In this document: positions 9,876-20,483 of the stretch, piece by piece
Position numbering within the stretch: position 1 is the first letter of the stretch
Layout: each line of letters opens with the position of its first letter
From: Diphasiastrum complanatum
Lineage: Eukaryota; Streptophyta; Lycopodiopsida; Lycopodiales; Lycopodiaceae
Length of the DNA: 64,000 nucleotides
Direction: 5' to 3'
NCBI GenBank assembly: GCA_029204225.1
Contig: CM055096.1
Location: forward strand, 59,163,600-59,227,599
Notes under the pieces: generated by a model
Seen by the model: the letters and a program-made list of their open reading frames with translations, nothing else
Databases searched by the model: none
Told to the model about the DNA's origin: nothing
Translations under genes and position numbers: made by a program

Positions 9876-10695
9876 TGTAGGGTCGAAAATCTTGCGTAGT
9901 ATAGCCCTCCCGCCTGTCAACAAGGGTTAGATCACTGGATAGGTACCTGACTATGCATAGATGTTATTTTTAGTTAGTTTCCTACTTTCTCCCTTAACTC
10001 TATTCACCACTAACACTACTCTCCCTTAACTCTACTCCTCTACACTAACATTCTTCATGGTTTTGGGTGAAGGGAAGGGGTAGAAAAGAAGAGGAAGAGA
10101 GAAGAGAAGAGAGAAAGAGAGAGAGATGAGATGGAGGTTAGCTCAAATGCTCAATGTCATTGCTTATGGAGAAACCTTAACTAATCACAAACAAAAAGCA
10201 TGGAAGAAATGGAAATAAAAAGCAATCCCAACAATAGCATAAGTAAGAGTGATTAGCAAATGAGGATGCTTGAGCTCTCAAAATGATAGAGTCTCCTCCT
10301 CTCTATTAAGCATGAAAATAGTGTACAAATGGTGCCTTTTTATAAAATGGGGAAGGCCCTTGCCCCTCAATCCTATTGGCTAATAATCACATTGATCCTA
10401 TCCATTCATCTTGGACCCAACTTGATCCAAGGGTCCATAAAAAGTACATTAAACCTCACAAGATTCATGTGAGTCCCAATTTGGACCCAACTTTAAAAAG
10501 TGATCTCTAAGTTTAAAAATGACTTTGGGCCTCTAGTTTTATTTTAATTCCAAGGCCCAAGTCAATTTTATGTTATTTACACTTAAGCTTGCGTGCTCAT
10601 TGGGCCATGGGCTTACGTGCGCAGGATGCCATGCCCTCACAACACATTTTATTGGACGATTTTATTTATTTACACTTTGTTGGGAATACCCCCAA
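9876..10695 (-). repeat. 5' LTR of Gypsy-2
   Basis: About 820 bases running on the minus strand from TGTTGGGGGTATTCCC (at 10695) to ...CTACA (at 9876), next to the primer site. It shares with the other two gypsy LTRs a CT/GA-rich leader (about 10080-10130), a TATA-like element (tttataaaa on the minus strand, about 10340) and general layout, but is more distant in sequence. The start is an inference from the TG and the imperfect palindrome there. No target duplication could be checked because the other end of the element is lost. Confidence 0.7.
9896..9919 (-). promoter_or_regulatory. second tRNA-Asp-complementary stretch inside the LTR end
   Basis: The plus strand reads GTAGTATAG at 9896-9904 and CCCGCCTGTCA at 9909-9919. 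From established knowledge of plant tRNA-Asp(GUC), the D-arm region reads GTAGTATAG and the anticodon arm CCCGCCTGTCA, in this order. The element RNA (minus strand) is therefore complementary to two more parts of its own primer tRNA, starting about 21 bases upstream of the primer site. Any role in primer capture is inference. Confidence 0.6.
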
Positions 10696-11861
10696 CACAA
10701 ATACATTCTAGTGTTTGCTCCACAAGTTGCTTTTTTGCTTGGAAAAGAAACAACAAACATCCAGATTGAAAATTTGCAACATCCTCCTAAAAATCTCTCG
10801 AAGGTTTGCCTCCATGTGTGCAACCAACACACAACACCCAAACTATCAAATGCATGCACGTCTGCCAAGTATCTTTCACCAGCCTCTTTTCCTACGTACA
10901 TCAGAAAGCTTCCACTAAACTCTTCCACCGAGCTCCAAAATAGAGCTTCCAAAAGCTTCCATCATGTCTGTAGACTCTTCCATCGAGCTCCAAAAGAGAG
11001 CTGCCACACTCTTCCACTAGTTTCCAGACTCTTCCATCAAGCTCCAAGAGAGAGTATGAAAGCTCTTTTGTGAGCTTTGAAAGCTTGCAAATCGTTCCAT
11101 TGATGTTCAAATCCAATAAACAATAATACATTAAAAAAACAAAAAATCAAAATAAAAGTACAACTGGACTCGAGAAAGACACATCACACAACAAGAAAGG
11201 TGTCTTGTTTCCCTACCATATATGGTCGGGCCAACAAGGGAGATCTCAAATGGGCTTAGGCCAAGATAGGGCTAGGTGGAGGATTGCATGAGGGTTTAGA
11301 GCTCAACATTTAACTACAGAAAATATAACATACCCTAAGCCAAATGATCCTTTAGACCTCAAAACCTTAAATGGGAGATAACATTATTCATAGCAACTAG
11401 AGATATTTAGATAAAGGAGAGAGAATGTATGCTCTGATGGTGAAAGCATTATCGGTGCATTTTGGTTGCTCCACAATTAAGGGATTATTTTAGGGTTTGG
11501 GGCTTACGTGTAGTTGTGTGCAACAACTTTTGCATGTAAAAGTTGCAACTTGCCAGTTTTGGATGCTCCAAAGGAGGAGGCAAGAGATGGCCTGATCACA
11601 TGAAGACGCTAGTTTTTGGCTGTGCAGGGAGGAATTGATGTCAGAAACATGCTTTTGCTCACATGGGCCAAATTTGTGACCTAGTTCATGACACTCCAAT
11701 TCCTAGCTGTGGCAGCACGACCAAAGTTATTTTTTGCCAAAAACTATCATGTTTTGCATAGAACTGGGCAAGATAAGAGAGAGAGAGAGAGAGAATGTGA
11801 GCATTGATGGAGAAAATGCGAATCGAGTTTTCTTTGGTCTGTGTGTTTTGAGGGTTTAGAC
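10696..11861. other. non-coding stretch with short ~54-bp tandem units
   Basis: No gene was recognised here. At about 10917-11080 three diverged units of roughly 54 bases follow each other, each beginning with actcttccaycragctccaa (10918, 10973, 11027). The rest is unique-looking sequence with a short GA run at 11776-11793. Confidence 0.55.
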
Positions 11862-12319
11862 CAGTGTTGGGCGGGTATATAGGGTCACGACTAGTATCAA
11901 TAATGGGCATTAACATGGTATTAAAAAATCGACCTGACTGGTATATGATTTATAATACCAGGGTCTAGAACCAGACACCCAGTATTAACTATTTTACTAT
12001 TCATGTTGATACCTAAGTTGGGGAGATTTTGTGGATTTTTGCCGTGGTATCAATAGTACTATTTTTAGTATTTTTTGATATCTCCTTATATTTTAAATTA
12101 TGATATTACACTTTAAAAAGTATATTTATAGCAATTCGTACATGTTGATACCCGGGTTGATAACTAGCTTGTATCACCTTTGTGATACCAGCCCGGTCTA
12201 TACCAGTCTACAACTCCTATACCTTCTTATGTTGATACCCTACTCGTATTACATTTTCTAAAAAACTGCAATATCTTGACCCAGCTGGTATAAAAGATTT
12301 TGATACCCACCCACCACTG
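11862..12319. mobile_element. non-autonomous hAT-type MITE with 8-bp target duplication
   Basis: A 458-bp unit. The left end is CAGTGTTGGGCGGGTAT and the right end, reverse complemented, is CAGTGGTGGGTGGGTAT, an imperfect 17-bp terminal inverted repeat of the CAGTG type seen in hAT elements. It is flanked by gtttagac (11854-11861) and atttagac (12320-12327), an 8-bp target duplication with one mismatch, which is the hAT size. The inside is A/T-rich with many rounds of gatacc/ggtatc words and no ORF, so it needs a transposase supplied elsewhere. Confidence 0.8.
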
Positions 12320-12478
12320 ATTTAGACCAATGTAGGTGTTCTTTTTGATGGACACGTGTGTTGCCATTTATCCCATGACAGAGGGAATTTTTGATTGAAA
12401 GCCTAATATAGCATCCCGGGAAAGCTCATAAAATGGTGCAATGAAAAGCTTCAAAATCTAGGATTTTGTTGGAATTAG

Positions 12479-12479
12479 G

Positions 12480-12521
<42 letters not shown>
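12479..12521. repeat. GT/GA microsatellite
   Basis: A short tgtgtgtg run followed by about 14 GA units. The reading frame across it is an artefact of the repeat. Confidence 0.9.
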
Positions 12522-12525
<4 letters not shown>

Positions 12526-13160
12526 AGGGAAGAGGAAACTACTCCCGATTGCGTTATTGCGAGCAAAGGCAAGCAGTTCCTTTCCTCTTGTTTAACAAAC
12601 AGTGTTTCTTTTATTTCGTAGTAATCCGATTTCTGTACAGGAAAACTAATTCCTCAGAAATTAGATTGCCATGACATATCTGTATTAGGTTTAGAATTCG
12701 ATCCTCCAAGATACCCACGGATTTCAGATCCAGTGTGAACATTTTAGACTGCATGCAGCTCGTGATTGCAGGGAATTGCTAAAGTATTCTTCATATTTGT
12801 TGCAGGAGTGTAGGAAAGCAAATATAACAATTAGTTTGAACGGTGTATAAGCCCATATGGCTTATCACTGTGCTCATCTACTAGAATGATTGTAGTTCTG
12901 TCTGGGGGGTATGAATTTGCACGGAATAAAGCAGTGCAGTATAGTGTTGGAAGGGAAGGGAAGGGAAGCAGAAAGTACGACGCCCAATGCAGATCGCTTC
13001 ATCGCTTTCTTGCTTTTCTGTCACTCCAATCAGCTCACAAGATAATTCAATTCGTTTCTTATATCTAATTTTTTCAACTATACATCTGCTGTGGGAAGAC
13101 GGGATTTATGCTGGGCCCAGAGCGCTCAGGTTGATCCATTTGAAAACATCTGAAATTTAC

Positions 13161-13565
13161 ATGGGCAAGCTCAAAGACACCCACATCCAGAGTAGTAGTA
13201 GGCGGAAAGAAAGCAAAGAGAAGAAGCTGAGGAAAGAAGAAAGAGGAAGCAGGAAAGTCAGAAAACTCAGGCATAATTCAAGCTATTCTGTATCTAGCAG
13301 TGGAAGTAGTGAAGATGAGATTTCAAACAAATCAAAAGAGGAAGCTCTGGGACGGAAGCGGAAACAAGAGAAGTGCAATGGGGGGAGAGAGAGGTCTGAT
13401 TCAAAGCGGAAGCGCAGGGAAAAGTCTTTTTCCTCGCTGGATGAAGAGTCATCATCTTCAGAGTCTGATTCCATTGCCAAAACTACTGAATTGGCGGTTA
13501 ATGCACTAGACATGGCTGTTAAAATAGTCAAGCAGTTCCCTGAAATTGCAGCTGAACTTGAACAG
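13161..13565 (+). pseudogene. exon of an SRP40/GPALPP-like lysine-serine-rich nuclear protein
   Basis: An ATG at 13161 opens MGKLKDTHIQSSSRRKESKE, followed by Lys/Arg/Glu/Ser-rich low-complexity sequence with acidic serine tracts (SSLDEESSSSESDS) and then a conserved-looking helix, NALDMAVKIVKQFPEIAAEL. It ends LEQ followed by a gtacat donor. This combination matches plant proteins annotated as suppressor SRP40-like. The C-terminal exon at 16445-16778, same strand, supports one gene. Short basic motifs suggest nuclear location (inference). I could not find the expected middle exon after LEQ, and the last exon has a stop, so the locus is probably decaying. Confidence 0.65.
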
Positions 13566-14605
13566 GTACATAACTACTGTATTGTGAAGTTTTCCTCTAG
13601 TATAGATAAATTAGTATATTTTTACTTTGTGCGTAGCCAGGCTACAAACGATGCTGATGTTTCTGGTTTCACTGGTTCTGCACAAAGCCCAGCTTCCCCT
13701 GCTAGGCACGCCGGGTTCCTGGACGGAACAGGCTCAACCTGGACAGTTCCACATTAGGTTAAAAACAAAGTGGAACTTCTTAGCAAAGAAGTCAAGATAA
13801 GACGTTAAATTCTCTGCTGCAAGAATCGCTTAAATTGCATGGCAGGGATTGCTGGTTAGTAAAGAAAGATGATTAACGAGCACAAATTTGAACTAGCTAG
13901 CTGCAGATACTTTGCAGCCAGACTCACATTGTGGAGTATTAAATCTTTCTAAGAAAAGGAAATCAATTCTGAATTAGGGCTGATAACTTTGTCATGGAAT
14001 GAAATTGACATTTCATAAAGCTTCATGTTCTTTCACCATTCAGCATTCATTTGGGCTGACGAGAAAAGACAGGAAAGTTTGGGATATAATTATCTTGAAA
14101 TTTTGACCTAGATATTTTAAGCTCGAACAAACGTTTTTATCCTAATGGACAGGGGTAGTATGATACTACTCTAGACAATGAAGTGGCTGAGTAATATGCT
14201 CTTTTGATCCAATCTGCTTGAGAGAACCATATTTATGGGAGATCGGTCAGTGCCTTAAATTTCTAAGTGGAAAAGCTGTTTTTAACAACCTATATTTGGA
14301 TGTGAATGTTGAAATAAAAGAGCAAGGTGATTGAATTTCCTATACTATACCCATGGGTGAGTGGTTTACACAATAAGTTGCAATTTCCACCACCCAGTTG
14401 CAAGCCCCGTCTCCTAGACATGTGACATTTTGGTCTTAACAAGATTAGGGCTAATTTTGGACTCAAAGTAAGCCATCTAGGTCAGAGCTTCCTAATCATA
14501 CCTATGACTTTGGGGCTTACTCTTGAGAGTATGAACTTTATTAATGTTTTTTCTATGCCAAAAGGCATATAAGACGAAAATGTACATGTTAAGTGTGTGG
14601 TATCT

Positions 14606-14659
<54 letters not shown>

Positions 14660-14938
14660 AGAAGAAGAAGAAGAAACTTGATTGCCCTTGAATGCTAAAA
14701 AGAATGTAAGACCAAGTAGTACATTTCAAGTGTGATAGCCTATGTAGGAGCATAAATATGTCTCCAGAATAAAACTCAAAGTCCTCTAGAGTAAACTCAT
14801 AATAAATAAACAAACTCTTTGCATAACTAAAAAGATACTGCAGCTGATACAATGATATAATGCTACAATGAACATGTGAGAGCCATATATCCTGTCATAC
14901 AAGAGAACATAGCCTATCCAAATGGAACTAGTCCACTA
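13566..14938. other. intron region of the SRP40-like gene, unassigned
   Basis: A small open stretch at about 13640-13757, after a plausible acceptor (gtgcgtagccag), reads ATNDADVSGFTGSAQSPASP and might be an exon, but I cannot match it to the family. The remainder to the LINE shows no coding signal apart from the microsatellite at 14609-14676. Confidence 0.4.
14609..14676. repeat. GA then GAA microsatellite
   Basis: About 23 GA units (14609-14655) followed by about seven AAG units. It lies in the intron region of the SRP40-like gene. Confidence 0.9.
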
Positions 14939-16340
14939 CTAAACTCTACTAAAGCATGAAATGATAGATCGTCCTGGCCCCGAAGATGGTGTTGAAGATG
15001 TACGAAGTCGTCCTCTCATATGGGTGGCTGTAGTCCATTGAGGTCTATGAACATGTCTCGACCGTGCCACTATACGCTGTCTCCGAGTACGGTGCTGGTC
15101 ATGGAATGGGATGTTTGTCTCATCCTCAGATAATGTGCCATTCTCAATGGATGCTCTAAACCAACTCCTCGAGAAAAAGGATGTAATCTGTGGCTGGGAA
15201 TCTCCATGTTGATCATGCTGACAGATACGTCGACGTAGAAGGAACATCTCCCGGATCATCAGAGACACACAATGTGGATCATCATAAGAAATAAGAGAGT
15301 GTAGTGTGACTAGTAACTGGCAGATCTTACCATCATGTGGAATGCCCTGAAAATGTCCCATCTCTACATATAGCCAATGTGATGAAACACTAAGCTGATC
15401 CAATGTGAATTGCAGAGAGACCACTATCCAGGTACCGAGGTAATACTGGTGCATCAATAACATCTAACTCCAGGAAATGTGAGCGATAAAATTCTAGCTT
15501 AATCCCAAGAGGTCCCTGCCTAGTCCTCTGGATGTATGCTCGATAAATAACACCTCGAATATACTGATGGGATCCCGTAGGTAATTCTGAGATAGTTAGA
15601 CCACAATGTGCGTAGAAGATGAGTGGCATTGGAGTACCATGAAAATTGATGACCTTGATCATATAGCGTTTGAGATGACAGAAGAGCCCAATGAGAATTG
15701 ATCAACTAGGTGACTCAATAATCTCTTGATAAATATGATCGTCTTGAAAATAACCTCGACCTGAAGAGGTATGACTGCAAACTCAGCCAATATGAGTGGA
15801 TGAAGGTGGAATGTTTGGCTCGGAAGCCTGCCTGACCCAATGCATGTAATTTCTGAATCTTTGCCTCACTACTAATAGCTGTCTGGAGGATGGTACCATA
15901 GAGTTTTGCCATAATATGACCTATCATGATGGTGCGGTAATTGCTAGGATTCATAGGGTTACCACTGTTATGGATGGGATGAATAATGTTGGTACACCAC
16001 GTCATAGGGAAACCAGAAATGACAGCTTGGTTAAGTAGCCTGGTCAAGATGGGTGCAAGAATATCTGCCACATGAGCTAGAAGTTCGAACTCCAAGTTAT
16101 CGATATCTCGTGCTCGACGGGATCTCAATTTGTCAATCGTTATGGTAACCATATCAATAAAAAAGAGGGGAAAGTATATGGATGAGGGGAGATGGTGATG
16201 GGAGTGTTCGCATGGATAGTGTATAGTGTAGTAGCGGGATGTATGGAGCACAACTGTGAGGAAGGTAGCCTGGGTTTAAAGGGAACTATCATAAGGGAAA
16301 TATTGTCAAGGTCATCCAGAATAATATGTAGGAACAATTA
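14939..16340 (-). mobile_element. LINE (non-LTR retrotransposon) fragment, antisense in a host intron
   Basis: On the minus strand from about 16251 to 15715 the translation has the order of motifs found in non-LTR reverse transcriptases: KLRSRRARDIDNLEFELL, LNQAVISGFPMTWCTNIIHP, NPMNPSNYRTIMIGHIMAKLY and LGQAGFRAKHSTF. After this the frame breaks. Further minus-strand stretches down to 14939 are probably the rest of the ORF with frameshifts. The catalytic Y/F-x-D-D box was not located. The endonuclease domain is missing. It lies between two same-strand exons of the host gene, so it probably inserted into an intron. Confidence 0.7.
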
Positions 16341-16444
16341 TATTTTCAACAGAGTTTTATCTTCAATGGTTAATAATGTCATTGCTCTTGTAATTTCAAT
16401 CCATCTGGTAATGTTTCTATTCACTAATTCGGTCTATTCTTCAG

Positions 16445-16778
16445 GTATTTGGAAGCATACAAGCATGCTGCTTTAACTGCTGCTGAGGAAGGAGATGTAG
16501 AAAAGCAAAAGACAACTAAATCTGCTGAGTTGGTTGACAAGTACAATGAAAATAAGCGTCCTCGTTCTGTATTAGAGGAGCATAACCTTAAGACTGCTGG
16601 GAAACCACAAAAATTAGCCTGAAAGACTACAGAAACCCGACAGAATGACTGGCATCCTTGGAAACCTTGGGATCATGAGGAGGACCTAATGGCTGGTCAA
16701 AAACCTGTAAGCTTGGATGCAAAAGTTAACTTTTATTCTCGATTTAGCTCCAGCGGAAGTGAAAGGAGATTCTTATGA
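16445..16778 (+). pseudogene. C-terminal exon of the SRP40/GPALPP-like gene (in-frame TGA)
   Basis: After the acceptor tattcttcag the frame reads YLEAYKHAALTAAEEGDVEK, then SAELVDKYNENKRPRSVLEEH, DWHPWKPWDHEEDLMAGQKP and finally SRFSSSGSERRFL with a TGA at 16776. The block PWKPWDxExDLxxG followed by SRFSSGxxxRxFL-stop is the typical C-terminus of plant SRP40-like / DUF3752-type proteins. A TGA at 16620-16622 interrupts the frame between LA and KTTETR, which would remove the conserved end. It could be a pseudogene mutation, a sequencing error or an RNA-edited site. The first is simplest. Confidence 0.7.
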
Positions 16779-18936
16779 TCTTTGGTCTACAAAATCCTGG
16801 CATGTATTATATAGTACAACCATCGACTTATGCATAGAAATTGACGTCTTTTTAACATATACTTGCAAGCTTTCTTTTACATGCTACAGTTGCCTGTACA
16901 CTTAGAAGTTTGTGACATACCTTGTTAGGATGATATTGATCATTGTAATGTTGCGCAGATGATAAGTTATTTCACAGCTGTACTGTTTCCAAGAGGAACA
17001 ATAGAAGCTAAATCTGGGATGGTTGTAAGCTGATTCAACAGTCCTTTCGAGTGCTATGCCAGGTACCTGCCCTTCGTGATTCAGTACTCTATTAGAAACT
17101 CTGTGATGAGGTAATAATCAATCAAATATGGGCTAGTTGCCAATATAACTACTTCAACTGAAAAAATACACAATCTAAATCACCAATTAGCCAGGAGTCA
17201 TTATGGGTAACAGTGACCACAATGCCTACCATTCTGGTGCTTTCAAATAAAAGATTTGCTAGTAGAACGTTCTTTGAAATAACTTCTTGTGTGTCATACA
17301 TTCATGTGAACTGCTTTCCAGTCTGAACCCAGAATAAACTGATAGGGCTGAGACATAAGCATTAGATTTTGTGTTGCTTTATTTCTTTAGTTACATATCA
17401 TCTCACATACAAGTAGTGCAGAAAAACTCTCGGTTACATGGTTTACTGATTATTTTTGTGGTTTCTCTGAATGTGGTTTCTATGATAATTGTATTTGCAA
17501 TGTTTAGTATGCTTGCATTGTGCTGCTGACTAGTTAACTTTTTACTTAGACAATCTGTAGTGTAGAGCATAGTTGCACTCTGATTCCAAAACGCGGTCCA
17601 GAAATGTGTTTCGGATTTTTAGTAGAAACGCTCAAAAACGTGTTTTTTTTTTTTGATTTTTTTATGGCCAATATGGGTATCAAATTAAAGCCTAAATTAA
17701 GGCCATGATTTTTATGTATGTTGCCGAGCATTTTTCGTACAATTCAGTAAGCTTAGGTGCATTAATCCATGTTTCACCTCTAGCCTGTTCGTTACGATCA
17801 CAGATGGTTCTAGTGGGATAGAGATAGAGAACTGTAGAGCAATTGTACCTCGCTTTTTGCTTTGGGCGGGTGCTGCCCCCCCTGCACCCCCCTGTAGATA
17901 AAAATGGGGTCCAAATGCGCGTCGATAAGGGCCCCCAACTGTATGCACATTGCACTCACATCTCCAGTGAAATGATTGCAAAAGTGATCATCATCCATAG
18001 AGTTGATAGCCCAAACCGTAACATTAACAATTACTGAGAACTAGAGCAAATAACAACCAAACAGCTATTGAAAATAAGATCTGTTTATGCCCTATCTACT
18101 GCACTTCTGGGAGGCAAAATGCTGGTTTGACCATTGCTCCCCTAAAAAAATTTCAGCCATAAGCTATTTTTCCAAAAAAAAAAAATTAAATTGCACAATT
18201 CTGGGCTGCGAAATGCGTTTCGGAGAATCGCGGTTCGCGAAACGCAAACCTAGCGAAACGCATTTCGCTGCAACTATGTAGATTTTTTTCATTATTTTAC
18301 TTCGTTTCAATGGGACTGCGTGAAAGATTCTAGATGATATGTTCTTGAAGCGGAGCAACTAACTACCCTTTGAAGCATACTTGCCTGATCTGGCACGGAA
18401 CGCATTCCGTTTTTGAACGTGACCAAAACAAAAAAAAGCGTAACTAATCAACAAAGGAAAAACACTTCTTAGACTGTAAACAAGTTATAATAGTGCAAAA
18501 AATCTCAAAAAAAAAAAAGTCTGCTTATTGCCACCTGGACCCTAAAGGAAGCTATCCTTCTCTGAAAACAATTGGACATAGGGCTAGGATAGCAACATAT
18601 CATTAATTTTGAAAAAATAGTGTAACAAACCTCCATCTTTCAAATGCATTGAAATATTTTCTATTCTATTCTAGGAATGTGCAATGCTCAAAACACCACA
18701 ATTGAGGAAGCAAACGATTGATTGAAAGCGGATTTGGAGGAGGTTGTATTTTATCTTTGTTTAGTAACTAAACCTACTTTGGATTGTCTGTAGTTTTGTC
18801 TATCTGTCTACACAAAAACTACAAAACTTGTAATTTAATAATATAATGTTTAAAAAGATAATTATGCAAACATCTAGGCATTGCATGCTCCAAATATGAG
18901 ATCATTTCCATACATGATTATTAAATAGATCACTGA
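16779..18936. other. non-coding stretch with an inverted-repeat unit
   Basis: No gene was recognised. An inverted pair CATAGTTGCA (17568-17577) and TGCAACTATG (18269-18278) bounds about 710 bases. The right arm contains several tttcg/cgaaacgcatttcg words that can fold back (18205-18268). It may be a MITE or fold-back element, but no clear target duplication is seen. A G/C-richer piece at 17860-17935 looks like LTR-type sequence with no gene. A/T-rich sequence follows to the Copia-B insertion. Confidence 0.4.
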
Positions 18937-19774
18937 TGTCGCGGAAGCGAGACTGTTTCTTTTTCGTCTTCGTCTTCTTATTCGCGAACGATTTTGTCTT
19001 TGAATTTTTTTTTTGCGCGAAAATTGTTTACAGGATCCAAGACACGCGACTACACATCACAGAACACATTCTATTCTAGCAATCAAGACAAAATCACAGC
19101 ACAAGACAGGGAGATGCACGAAAATAGAGTGACTGTATTATCAGTTTAGTTTTTTTAGAGCGAGATCGTCAGTGTCTCGCTTGTTGGCGAAATGACATTC
19201 TGCTCTTTCGTTGTGTTCTGCTTGTTGGCAGACTTTCATGCACAGCTATAGTTTCTAGTATTTTTCTTTCTGCTCTACTCGCTATCTCTCTCTCTCCTCT
19301 GTCTCTTACAGATCTCTCTATTTAGATTATTATTATTATTTTCATTATTTTTTATGATCCAGAGAAGATCGTTTATACCTCCACAGTGTGTACAAGATGG
19401 CTAAACGTAGAATCACAAGACTAGTTAACGCCAATCAACTAGTTAGTTAGTCTCCATCGTTGCCATTCGTTTCAGCTAGGCGTGAAGTCTATGACTCCAA
19501 GCCCGTTGAGCTGCCAGCTGGCAGCGCGAAAGATTCCTTTTCGTTTGTTTCGTAATCTCTCGTTTGCTTTCGTTCTTTTCGTCGCTTTCGTAGTTTTTCG
19601 TTTTGCGCCCCTTTGCGGTTTGCGGTCCTGGAGGTGTGTTTACGATTCACGAATGATTCGTAAATCGTTCGTGCTTCGAGTCAAAGGCACGTTGACTGTC
19701 GCGAATTGTTCTCGTTCGACCTTCGTTTCTTGCTGGTGCTGCGACAAAGTTGCAGGAGTTCACCATTTCTGACA
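18937..19774 (-). repeat. 3' LTR of Copia-B (838 bp)
   Basis: Bounded by TGTCGCGGAAGCG and ...CCATTTCTGACA. It is preceded (minus-strand sense) by the purine tract aagagggag at 19775-19783. Compared with the other LTR it has only a short tctctctctctc run at 19284-19296. Confidence 0.95.
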
Positions 19775-20480
19775 CTCCCTCTTGAACCTTGTAGCTTTGT
19801 ACGTTAAATCCAATTGTCTTTTTTTGCTTGGCAAAGAGTGGCTTGTCGAGCGGTTTCGTGAGCAGATCTGCAATCATATTTTTTGATTTTATATATTGGA
19901 CCTGGAGCTCTCCTTTCGAGATCAAATCTCGAACGTGATGGTACTTCAAAGGTATGTGCTTTGTCTTTGAATGGAAGACAGGATCCTGGGACATATAGAT
20001 GACACTTTGAGAGTCCATCATCATCGTGCTTGGCCCCTCTCGTGGTATCCCGATTGCCTCCAGCATCATCTGTAGCCACACTACCTCATTCGTGACCTTT
20101 GAAGCTGCGACATATTCGGCTTCGCAAGAGGATTGAGCCACCAAGGTTTGCTTTTTGTAGATCCAATTGATTGTAGCTCCGCACGCTATTGTACATCCTC
20201 TAGTAATGGACTTGTTGTCATCTTTGCAGCTCGCCCAGCTTGCATCACTGTAGTGGTGCAGCTTGAATCATTTTTCTTCGTTTTCAGCTCTGTAGGTTAA
20301 CCCCACATTCTGGGTACCCAGCAGATACTGTAGGATTCGTTTTGCCATTTGCCAATGTGCCATGCTAGGATTGGAAGAGAATTGGCTCAAGGCGTAAACA
20401 GAGAAAGCCAGATCGGGTCTAGTACAAATTGTCAAGTACATCAGACTACCGATCAAGTTTTGGTAAGGTGTACCTGCCAT
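19775..20480 (-). pseudogene. copia RNase H of Copia-B
   Basis: Minus-strand frame pieces 20144-19780 and 20480-20268. The N-terminal piece has LIGSLMYLTICTRPDLAFSV, AHWQMAKRILQYL and GLTYRAE. The C-terminal piece has AQSSCEAEYVAAS with the catalytic Glu, DSQSVIYMSQDP with an Asp, and KTKHIPLKYHHVRDLI followed by IADLLTKPLDK. The frame is broken around 20150-20268, where the first catalytic Asp region lies. It ends close to the polypurine tract, as usual. Confidence 0.85.
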
Positions 20481-20483
20481 CCT

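Larger units (their letters stand above)
8160..10695 (-). mobile_element. truncated Ty3/gypsy element (Gypsy-2) with 5' LTR and tRNA-Asp PBS
   Basis: Read on the minus strand, this element has a 5' LTR (10695 down to 9876), a primer binding site directly inside it, a leader, a short N-terminal ORF from 9568, and reverse transcriptase to about 8160, where it stops. Gag zinc knuckle and protease are absent between the N-terminal ORF and RT, and RNase H, integrase and 3' LTR are missing. The RT is related to that of Gypsy-1 but clearly diverged from it. The two elements meet head to head at an A-rich junction. Confidence 0.85.

Noticed and set aside
9895-9920. A tRNA-Asp gene or pseudogene
   Set aside because: Only two short blocks of the tRNA are present, in an order permuted relative to the 3' end sequence at 9856-9874. 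No cloverleaf can be formed. The arrangement is better explained by complementarity of the element to its primer.
10570-11073. A 167-residue open frame on the plus strand
   Set aside because: It runs through the Gypsy-2 LTR and a short tandem repeat on the opposite strand, without recognisable domains.
17692-17998. Overlapping minus-strand open frames of 60-90 residues
   Set aside because: Three frames are open at once, a sign of base composition rather than coding; the text has no family features.
19482-19772. A plus-strand protein repeated at 23763-23960
   Set aside because: It is the LTR sequence of Copia-B read in one direction; the two copies are the two LTRs.
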